Source: Acetobacteraceae bacterium (GTDB lineage: Bacteria; Pseudomonadota; Alphaproteobacteria; Acetobacterales; Acetobacteraceae). Taken from it: DNA of 40,993 nucleotides. The notes beneath the pieces are model-generated. The model searched no databases, was not told the DNA's origin, and saw nothing but the letters and a program-made list of their open reading frames with translations. Positions 26,135 to 33,204 of the stretch are shown in pieces. The stretch is taken from positions 1 through 40,993 of the forward strand of contig JAIYDD010000119.1 in assembly GCA_027487675.1 (NCBI GenBank), in the 5' to 3' direction. Each line of letters starts with the position of its first letter. Position 1 is the first letter of the stretch. Made by a program: the position numbers and the translations under genes.

Positions 26135-27202
26135 TCAGCCGAGCAGCCGGCCGATCACCCGCGCCGTGTAGTCCACCACCGGCACGATCCGCCCGTAGTT
26201 GATGCGCGTCGGGCCCACCACGCCGATCGCGCCGACGATCTTCTCCTGCCCGTTGCGGAAGGGCGCGACCACCATCGACAGGCCGGTGGAGTCGAACAGC
26301 CCGCTCTCGGCGCCGATGAAGATCTGGACGCCTTCGCCGACCTTCGCCAGCTCCAGCAGGCGCAGCATGGTCTCCTGCGTCTCCAGCCGCTCGAACAGCG
26401 CCTGGATCTCGTGCACGCGGTGGAGCTGGTCGAGGTTCTCCAGCAGCCTGGCATGGCCGCGCAGGATCAGCGTGCCGCCGACGCCACCGGACCAGGTCGC
26501 CAGCCCCGCCGCGATCACCTGCTGGGTCAGCACGTCGAGCGCCGTGCGGTTCGCCGCGATCTCGCCCTGCACGGCGGATCGCGCCTCCTCCAGCGTGCGG
26601 CCGGACAGGCGGGCGTTCAGGTAGTTGCCGGCCTGGACGAGGGCCGAGGGCGGCAGGCCGGCCGGCACCTCGATGATGCGGTTCTCCACCTGGCCGTCGC
26701 CGGTGACCAGCACCACCAGCGCCCGGCCCGGGCCGAGCGCCACGAACTCGATGTGGCGCAGCGGGGCCTCGCTTTTCGGCGCGACGACCAGGCCCGCCGC
26801 GCCGGCCAGGCCCGACAGCATCTGCCCGGCCTCCGCCAGCGTGTCCTGCAGCGAGCGGCCGCCGGCGGCGCAGCGGGCGGCGATGGCGTCCCGCTCCTCC
26901 TCGTTCAGCGCGCCGACCTGCAGCAGACCGTCCACGAACAGCCGCAGCCCGCGATCGGTGGGCAGCCGGCCCGCCGAGGTGTGCGGCGCATAGAGCAGCC
27001 CCGCCTCCTCCAGGTCGGCCATGACGTTGCGGATGGTGGCGGGCGAGAGCACCTGCGGCAGGCGGCGCGACAGGGTGCGGCTGCCGACAGGCTCGCCGGT
27101 GGCGACGTAGATCTCCACCAGCTCGCGCAGGATCGCCGCGCCCCGATCGTCCAGCCCGGCGGGCAGCCTCGGTCCGCCGACGGGCAGGATCGGTTGGCTC
27201 AT
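26135..27202 (-). CDS. hrcA: Heat-inducible transcription repressor HrcA
   Basis: 355 residues from the ATG at 27,202, the usual HrcA length; upstream in-frame starts give a low-complexity leader. The N-terminal winged helix has DDRGAAILRELVEIYVATGEPVGS, typically followed by SRTLSRRLPQVLSPATIRNVM and LEEAGLLYAPHTSAGRLPTDRG (about 15-80), the family's strongest signature. The GAF-like middle and C-terminal region include VQIFIGAESGLFDSTGLSMV and VGAIGVVGPTRINYGRIVPVV. HrcA represses groESL and dnaK-type operons by binding CIRCE and is kept active by GroEL. I found no CIRCE element (TTAGCACTC-N9-GAGTGCTAA) upstream, and grpE is not adjacent in the window; its downstream side meets an unrelated small gene. 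Confidence 0.96.
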   Translation of the reverse strand: MSQPILPVGGPRLPAGLDDRGAAILRELVEIYVATGEPVGSRTLSRRLPQVLSPATIRNVMADLEEAGLLYAPHTSAGRLPTDRGLRLFVDGLLQVGALNEEERDAIAARCAAGGRSLQDTLAEAGQMLSGLAGAAGLVVAPKSEAPLRHIEFVALGPGRALVVLVTGDGQVENRIIEVPAGLPPSALVQAGNYLNARLSGRTLEEARSAVQGEIAANRTALDVLTQQVIAAGLATWSGGVGGTLILRGHARLLENLDQLHRVHEIQALFERLETQETMLRLLELAKVGEGVQIFIGAESGLFDSTGLSMVVAPFRNGQEKIVGAIGVVGPTRINYGRIVPVVDYTARVIGRLLG

Positions 27203-27372
27203 CGCAGGCGCCCTGGGCGGGCGCGGAGGTCGCGTCATCGGACCCATCGCCGTTTTCCCGGACCAGCCTGATTCTCTTCGCAAAAGGTAGGTAGCACCGG
27301 CGCATGGGTCAACCGGCTTCCCCCGCGGCGCGCCCGGTGGCACCCTATTCCCGGAAGCGGAGCAACCGCCTG

Positions 27373-27603
27373 ATGATGCGTCCTCTTCGTGCCCTGCTTG
27401 CCGCCGTCGTCGCCATGCTCGGCGCGGGCGGCGCTGCGGCACAGACCCTGCCACGCCAGCACCTGCCGCCGCCGCAGGTGCAGGCCGGACAGCCCGTGCC
27501 GCCGGCGCAGATGCGGGCGCTTCGGCAGGAACGCCAGCGCGAAGCGCAGCAGGAGAGGCAGCAGCGGCGCCTGGCGAACGATCTGGTGCGTCGGCGCGGC
27601 TGA
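27373..27603 (+). CDS. Small secreted/periplasmic Gln/Arg-rich protein
   Basis: 76 residues, starting at the first of two adjacent ATGs (27,373), with a GGAG about 10 bp upstream. It has a good signal peptide (MMRPLRALLAAVVAMLGAGG, cleavage near AAAQ). The mature part is about 52 residues, starting with proline-rich HLPPPQVQAGQPVPP and then a charged helix rich in Arg, Gln and Glu (RALRQERQREAQQERQQRR). Function unknown. It diverges from hrcA and converges on the metalloprotease gene. Confidence 0.55.
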   Translation: MMRPLRALLAAVVAMLGAGGAAAQTLPRQHLPPPQVQAGQPVPPAQMRALRQERQREAQQERQQRRLANDLVRRRG

Positions 27604-27669
27604 ATTCACCGGGCGCGGGCACGCGACGCATCCCGGCCGCAGGCCCGGACACGTCGCCGGGGCCGCGCG

Positions 27670-29418
27670 CTACAGGATGAGGTCCCGTGCCAGAAGTTGC
27701 GCGGGCTCGATGCCGACCAGCAGCAACCCGTCGCCGCCCCCCAGATCCACGAAGCTGCCGCCCGCCTGCGCGACCGTGCGGACAAGCAGCTCGGCCGCCG
27801 ACAGGCCGAACCCGGTCAGGATCAGGCGATCGGCGCCCGGCTCGAAGTCCTCGATGCGGTCGATGCCGTCATGGCGGCGCAGCACGAACTGGTCGGCACC
27901 CGGTCCGCCGTTCAGCGTGTCATTGCCGCGCCCGCCCTGCAGCACGTCGGCCCCCGCGCCGCCTTCCAGCCGGTTCGCGAACGGATTGCCGATCAGCAGG
28001 TTGGCGAGGTCGTTGCCGCGCCCGTGCTGTCCCTGCAGGCCCAGCAGCAGCATCTCGACATGGCCGGGCAGCGCGACAAGTCCGTTTCGCTCCGCGATGA
28101 TGGCGTCCAGGCCTTCGCCCGGGGTTTCGGTGACGAGGTCGCCGGCATCGTCCACCACGAACAGGTCGTCACCCGTGCCGCCGAGCACGGTGTCGGCCCC
28201 GCTGCCGCCGATCAGTACGTCGCTGCCGGCGCCGCCCTCCAGCCTGTCGGCGCCGGCCCGGCCTTCAAGGCGGTTCGCGGCCTGGTTGCCGAGCAGCGTA
28301 TCGGCGCCGACGCCGCCGATCGCGTTCTCGATCAGCGACGCCGTGTTGCCCTGGTGCAGCAGCGCGTTGAAGACGTTGCCGCGGGCCTTGGTGCCATCGC
28401 GCGTGTCGAGCGTGGCGAGCTGCGCCGCTGACAGCACCGACCAGCCGCCCGGCGCCAGGTCGGCCAGCACGCCGGTGGCGTAGTTCGAGAGGTCGTAGGT
28501 GTCGATGCCGCCGCCATCCCAGATGGTGAGGAAGACGCGGTTTGCGGTGCCGCCCGCGCCATCGCCCGGCGCGCCCTGGCCGATGCCGTCGATGAACGTC
28601 TCGCCGGTCAGCGGGTCCCACCGGTAGCGCGTGGCCGCCGGGCGCCAGCCGTAATCGGCGCCATACATCGCCTGCAGCGCGGCGATGTCGAGCATCATCC
28701 AGCTCTGCGCGTAGTCGAAGGTGGCGTTGGTGTAGCCGGAGGTCGTCGTGCCGCCGATCTTCGACCGGTAGGACATGACGGTGAATTCCATGCCGTCGCG
28801 GTCGAGCGGCAGCGCGGCGAAGCCGTTCGAGGTCTCGTGCGGATGCTTCAGGCCGAGGGCGTGGCCCAGCTCATGGGTGGCCACCATGAACTGGTAGGTG
28901 CCGAGGCGCGGCGTGTCGAAGGCGTGCCGGTTGCCGAACCAGACATCGCCGCCCTCTCGCCCGTTCGGATAGTACGCCCAGGCGGTGAAGGGCGCGGAGG
29001 ATCGGGCGATCCGGATGTCGGCCTCGCTGTCCTGCGGGCTTTCGAAGATCTGCAGGTTGGTGAAGGCGGTGACCGCGGCGCCGGGACTGCCGACGCCGCC
29101 CACGATGCCCGCGGCTTCCCCGACCAGCAGCTTCCGCACCACGTCGCGCATCGCCGGGCCGATCTGCGCGAAGCCGCGCGAGGGTTCGTTCGAGCCGTAG
29201 AACGGCTCGTAGTCGGACGGGCTGTCCGGGAAGGCGAAGGAGACGGGATCGCCCAGCGTCCAGGCGAAGCCGCTGAACAGCCCATCGAGGTTCGGATTGC
29301 CCGAGGTGGCGAGGAACAGCCGCGGCGCGGTGGGCTGCACCATCTCGGCCTGGAAGCGCGACGAGGTTTCCGGGAACGTCGCCACGGACCCGTCGGGCGA
29401 CCAGCACAGCCAGCACAT
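27670..29418 (-). CDS. Serralysin-like secreted zinc metalloprotease with RTX repeats
   Basis: Up to 582 residues. It has no signal peptide, as expected for a type I secretion substrate. The M10 catalytic domain (about 30-260) includes LDGLFSGFAWTLGDPVSFAF near its start, the zinc-binding HELGHALGLKHPH (about 178-190; HExxHxxGxxH) and the Met-turn VMSY. A peptidase M10 C-terminal region and glycine-rich calcium-binding nonapeptides follow: GGAGSDVLIGGSGADTVLGG (about 390-410) and GGAGADVLQGGRGNDTLNGG (about 485-505). A final beta-roll/secretion-signal section ends ARDLIL. The first ATG (29,418) lacks a clear ribosome binding site, and ATG 29,343 is an alternative. No ABC transporter, membrane-fusion or TolC gene is linked, so export must use machinery encoded elsewhere. 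Substrates are unknown. Confidence 0.9.
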   Translation of the reverse strand: MCWLCWSPDGSVATFPETSSRFQAEMVQPTAPRLFLATSGNPNLDGLFSGFAWTLGDPVSFAFPDSPSDYEPFYGSNEPSRGFAQIGPAMRDVVRKLLVGEAAGIVGGVGSPGAAVTAFTNLQIFESPQDSEADIRIARSSAPFTAWAYYPNGREGGDVWFGNRHAFDTPRLGTYQFMVATHELGHALGLKHPHETSNGFAALPLDRDGMEFTVMSYRSKIGGTTTSGYTNATFDYAQSWMMLDIAALQAMYGADYGWRPAATRYRWDPLTGETFIDGIGQGAPGDGAGGTANRVFLTIWDGGGIDTYDLSNYATGVLADLAPGGWSVLSAAQLATLDTRDGTKARGNVFNALLHQGNTASLIENAIGGVGADTLLGNQAANRLEGRAGADRLEGGAGSDVLIGGSGADTVLGGTGDDLFVVDDAGDLVTETPGEGLDAIIAERNGLVALPGHVEMLLLGLQGQHGRGNDLANLLIGNPFANRLEGGAGADVLQGGRGNDTLNGGPGADQFVLRRHDGIDRIEDFEPGADRLILTGFGLSAAELLVRTVAQAGGSFVDLGGGDGLLLVGIEPAQLLARDLIL

Positions 29419-29623
29419 GTCCAGTCCGCAGCGCGGCCGACGCTGTGGCGAGATGACGTGTCATCGGAGCGGAGCGTGCCCGCCGCGATGCGCCATCCGG
29501 CCTGCCCTCCACCTGTTGCGGGGCTTGCGCGGGGCCGTGCGTCGGTGCGCCCCGCGTGGTCTCAGAATGCCGCGATGAGCGTGAAGAGCCGGTGAACGGC
29601 AGGGCCGTTGTGCGAAGCCGCGC

Positions 29624-29645
29624 GCCGGGCTACCGAATGCCCGGC
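29624..29645. repeat. Perfect inverted repeat abutting the 5' end of tRNA-Gln
   Basis: GCCGGGC (29,624-29,630), an 8-base loop and GCCCGGC (29,639-29,645) directly touch the first tRNA base. A weak promoter pair overlaps it: TTGTGC at 29,608-29,613, a 17-bp spacer, then TACCGA at 29,631-29,636 in the loop. It could be a promoter-overlapping dyad or a leader hairpin. Confidence 0.45.
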
Positions 29646-29720
29646 TGGGGCGTCGCCAAGCGGTAAGGCAGCGGTTTTTGGTACCGCCATTCCCAGGTTC
29701 GAATCCTGGCGCCCCAACCA
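29646..29720 (+). tRNA. tRNA-Gln (anticodon TTG)
   Basis: Full cloverleaf. The acceptor TGGGGCG pairs with CGCCCCA (29,710-29,716). There is a D-arm with GCCAAGCGGTAAGGC. The anticodon stem GCGGT/ACCGC encloses the loop TTTTGGT with anticodon TTG at 29,678-29,680. The T-arm is CCAGG-TTCGAAT-CCTGG. The discriminator is A, followed by an encoded CCA at 29,718-29,720. It matches the usual bacterial tRNA-Gln consensus closely and reads CAA (and CAG by wobble). Confidence 0.97.
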
Positions 29721-30405
29721 GGCCTCCCGGCGCGTCAACGAACTCAGCAGGCGGGCTCTGCGCGCCGCGGGTTCGACAAGCGGGCCGCCGCGATGTCGCA
29801 GAACCCCATAGCACCGGACTGTCGCACGACCCCCTCGTCATTGCGCGCCCCATCGGTCACGCGGGCGCCTTGGCGTCCACGTCCCCTTGCGGGGAGGCCG
29901 GTTGGATTGGCGGCGTCGAGTCCCGTCGGCCCCGGCCGACGAAGCGAGGCACCGGCGCCGGTGGCGCGGTGCTGGGGCATCTGCATGAGCCTGGGGGAAC
30001 CGCCGATCTCGCTCTGCCCTGCCGGCGCGGCCTGTTCCCCGCCGCCGGCCAGCCTCTCCCGCCAGCGGGTTTCAGGCAGGGGCTGACGCGCCACGCCAGC
30101 ACGGCGGCCGATCCCGACGGCTCGCGGCGCTGCCGGGCAGCGCGCACAACACGCACTGGCCAGTGTCGCACGCGGTGCAGTTCCCCTTGTCTTGGCCGAC
30201 CCTACGTGGCGGCCCATCGACCACGGCGCCAGCCGCCCCGGCACTGCTTCCGCGGCGACGATGTCCCGGGCGGGTCGGCTTCGGCAGGCCGGCCTGGCCC
30301 GGCGACGACCGGCCGCTCCCGCGATCCGGCGCGCCCGCCGACGGCACGGAAGCGGCGTCGCAGGCCATCCGGCCCGGCCTGCCACCGGCGCCGCGGCAAG
30401 GCGGT
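29721..30405. other. Stretch of about 685 bp without recognisable gene between tRNA-Gln and glnD
   Basis: Frames are open on both strands but are Arg/Pro/Gly/Ala-rich, with no signal peptide, domain or credible start. No integrase, transposase or duplicated 3' tRNA end (att-like repeat) was seen. It lies downstream of glnD on one strand and of the tRNA on the other, so it must at least hold both transcript ends. Confidence 0.4.
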
Positions 30406-33204
30406 TCAGACGCTGCGGGACTCGCTCTCCTCGGTGGCCGCGGCCTCGCCGCCGAGCGCCGCCAGCAGCGCGGCGCGCAGCGCCGCCAGCTTGCGCTCGT
30501 TCTCCACCTTCAGGCCGAACACGTCCTTCACGTAGAAGACGTCCACCGCCCGCACGCCATAGGTGGTGATGTGGGCCGAGCCGATCTGCAGCCCGTGGTC
30601 GCTGATGGCAGCACCCACGTCGTGCAGCAGCCCCGGCCGGTCGCGCCCGTTCACCTCGATCACCGTGTGGGTGTTGGAGGCATGGTTGTCGATCACCACG
30701 CGGGGCGGGATCTGCACCGCGCGCAGCCGCGCCGGCTCGCGCCGCAGCTTGCCGATCTCGGCGTCCAGGCGCAGCCGGCCCGACAGCGCCTGCTCGATCA
30801 GCACCGCCAGCCGCGCCAGGCGATGCGGCGCGTCGAAGGCCCCGCCCGCCGCGTCCTGCACCCAGAAGGTGTCGAGCGCCATGCCGTTCGTCATGGTGTG
30901 GATGCGCGCATCCACGATGCTGGCGCCGGCCACCGCCAGCGCACCGGCGATGCGGCTGAACAGGCCCGGATGGTCGGTGCAGTAGACCGTCACCTCGGTG
31001 ACCGCGCGGGCCTCGATCACGCGCGAGCGCACCGTCAGCGGCGCCGCATCGGCCTCCGCGTCGCGCACCATGGCGGCGTGGCGGGCATGCGTGTCCGGGT
31101 CGAATGACAGCCAGTAGCCGGGATAGCCGAGGCCCAGGAAGCGCTCCACCTCCTCCTTCGGACGGTCGGCCAGCAGCAGCGCGGCGGCGGTGCGGGCGCG
31201 CGCCACGCGCGTGTCGCGTTCCGGCACCGAAAGCCCGCCGGCCAGCACCTCGGCGACCCGCCAGTAGAGCTCGCGCAGCAGCGTCGCCTTCCAGCCGTTC
31301 CACACCTTGGGGCCCACGGCGCGCATGTCGGCGACCGTCAGCACCAGCAGCAGCCTCAGGCGTTCCGGCGACTGCACCGTCTCGGCGATGTCGAGGATGG
31401 TCTTGGGGTCGTCGATGTCGCGCTTGAAGGCGGTCTGGCTGACCAGCAGATGGTTCAGCACGAGCCAGGAGACGGTCTCCGTCTCCTCCGGCGTCAGGCC
31501 GAGCCTGGGGCATAGCTCCAGCGCCACCTGCGCGCCGTTCTCCGAATGGTCGCCGCCGCGGCCCTTGGCGATGTCGTGCAGCAGCACCGCGACATAGAGC
31601 GCGCGGCGCGACTGCACCTGCCCGATCAGCTCCGACGCCACGGGCGCGATCTCGCGCAGCTCGCCGCGCTCCAGCTGGGTCAGCACGCCGATCGCCTCGA
31701 TCGTGTGCTCCTCCACCGTGAAGACGTGATAGGTGTCGAACTGCATCAGCCCGACGATGCGGGCCCAGTCCGGGATGAAGCGCGAGAGGAACCCCACCTC
31801 GTTCAGCGTGCGCAGCCAGCGCGCCGCGTCGCGCCCCGACAGCACGTCGAGGAACAGCGCGGCCGCCGCCTTGTCGTCGCGCAGCCTGACCGCGTAGCGC
31901 GCGTTGCGCACCAGCGCGCGATGCGCCAGCGGATGCAGGTCGAGCCCGCGGTCGCGCGCGGCGCGCACCAGGCGCAGCATGATGGCCGGATCCTCGGCCA
32001 CCGCGCGATCGGGCGCGAACAGCACCTTGCCATCGGCCAGCGCCACGCCGGCCTGCGCCAGCGCGGCATCGCCCGCCGGCAGCACCGCGGGCGGGCCGAG
32101 CGCCGCGCGCTCGATCGCCGGTTCCAGCAGCCGCGTCAGCCGCACCACGTCGCGCGCCGTCAGGAACAGGTGCTTCATGAAGCGCTCGACGCCGTCCTGC
32201 ACGCCGTGCCGCGTGTAGCCCATGCGGGCGCCGACCACCGGCTGCAGGTCGAAGGTCAGGCGTTCCTCGGCGCGGCCGGTGACGTAGTGCAGGTGGAATC
32301 GCACGGTCCACAGGAAATTCCAGGCGCGGCGGATGGCGCGCGCCTCCTGCGGCATCAGCAGCCCGCCGCCGGGGCTGTCGGGGCCGACCAGCTCCGGCAT
32401 GCGCTGCACGCCGAAGGCGTGACGCGCCAGCCAATAGAGCGTCTGCAGGTCGCGCAGGCCGCCGCGGCCTTCCTTGACATGCGGCTCCACCAGGAACGGG
32501 CTTTCGCCGTAGCGCGCATGCCGGGCGGTGCGCTCGGCGCGCTTGGCGGCCAGGAAGGGCGCCAGCCCGCCCTGCGCGCGGAAGGATGCGAAGGTGGCCT
32601 CGAAGCGCGCGAACACCGGCCGCTCCCCGGCCAGGAAGCGGGCATCGATCAGCGCGGTCTGGATGGTGACGTCGCCGCGCGCATCCTCCATGCATTCCTG
32701 CGCGCAGCGCGTGGCGTGCCCGACCTTCAGCCCGAGATCCCAGAGCAGGTAGAGCATGAACTCCACCGCGCGGCGCCCCTGCGGCCCGAGCGGCGCGTCC
32801 GAGAGGAACAGCAGGTCGATGTCCGAATAGGGCGCCAGCACGCCGCGGCCATAGCCGCCGGTGGCGATCAGCGCGAAGGGCGGCTCGGCCGCGCCGTCCG
32901 CGGCCGGCGGCACCATCGCCAGCGTGTAGGTATGGATCGTGCCGACGATCCCGTCCGTCAGCGCCGCCAGCCAGCGCGCGGCGGCCAGGCCCGACAGTTC
33001 ATGCGCCTCGAAGGCGCGCTGGACGCGGCCCTGCACCCGGCCGAGCTGCCGGCGCAGCTGGCCGAGCGCCAGGTCGCGCGGCACCGGCCGCCCCGCTTCG
33101 AACAGGGCGGCGAGGAGATCGGGCAGGACCTCCGGCGCATCGGGCATGGGCACGATGGTGGCCGCGTCCGGCGCATGGGCAAGGCGTGCTGGCATTTCCG
33201 TCAC
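30406..33204 (-). CDS. glnD: Bifunctional [protein-PII] uridylyltransferase / uridylyl-removing enzyme
   Basis: 932 residues, the normal GlnD length. Nucleotidyltransferase motif GGYGRGVLAPYSDIDLLFL (about 113-131) carries the paired catalytic aspartates. The UTase helper region follows. An HD domain around 490-600 has VEEHTIEAIGVL and LLHDIAKGRGGDHSENG. Two C-terminal ACT domains follow: about 735-800 (TVYCTDHPGLFSRIAGALAV) and about 846-905 (VNGRDRPGLLHDVGAAISDH). GlnD senses glutamine and adds UMP to PII proteins, or removes it, controlling nitrogen assimilation. The GTG start at 33,204 overlaps the mutS stop in GTGA, implying translational coupling; ATG 33,195 is an alternative. Confidence 0.96.
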   Translation of the reverse strand: MTEMPARLAHAPDAATIVPMPDAPEVLPDLLAALFEAGRPVPRDLALGQLRRQLGRVQGRVQRAFEAHELSGLAAARWLAALTDGIVGTIHTYTLAMVPPAADGAAEPPFALIATGGYGRGVLAPYSDIDLLFLSDAPLGPQGRRAVEFMLYLLWDLGLKVGHATRCAQECMEDARGDVTIQTALIDARFLAGERPVFARFEATFASFRAQGGLAPFLAAKRAERTARHARYGESPFLVEPHVKEGRGGLRDLQTLYWLARHAFGVQRMPELVGPDSPGGGLLMPQEARAIRRAWNFLWTVRFHLHYVTGRAEERLTFDLQPVVGARMGYTRHGVQDGVERFMKHLFLTARDVVRLTRLLEPAIERAALGPPAVLPAGDAALAQAGVALADGKVLFAPDRAVAEDPAIMLRLVRAARDRGLDLHPLAHRALVRNARYAVRLRDDKAAAALFLDVLSGRDAARWLRTLNEVGFLSRFIPDWARIVGLMQFDTYHVFTVEEHTIEAIGVLTQLERGELREIAPVASELIGQVQSRRALYVAVLLHDIAKGRGGDHSENGAQVALELCPRLGLTPEETETVSWLVLNHLLVSQTAFKRDIDDPKTILDIAETVQSPERLRLLLVLTVADMRAVGPKVWNGWKATLLRELYWRVAEVLAGGLSVPERDTRVARARTAAALLLADRPKEEVERFLGLGYPGYWLSFDPDTHARHAAMVRDAEADAAPLTVRSRVIEARAVTEVTVYCTDHPGLFSRIAGALAVAGASIVDARIHTMTNGMALDTFWVQDAAGGAFDAPHRLARLAVLIEQALSGRLRLDAEIGKLRREPARLRAVQIPPRVVIDNHASNTHTVIEVNGRDRPGLLHDVGAAISDHGLQIGSAHITTYGVRAVDVFYVKDVFGLKVENERKLAALRAALLAALGGEAAATEESESRSV

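Noticed and set aside
26135-27652. 505-codon version of HrcA starting upstream of 27,202
   Set aside because: The additional 150 residues are Pro/Ala/Arg low complexity and overlap the divergent small secreted-protein gene; the 355-residue version has the family length.
29461-29853. - strand frame containing GAPGFEPGNGGTKN
   Set aside because: This peptide is the antisense translation of the tRNA-Gln gene, a well-known spurious annotation pattern.
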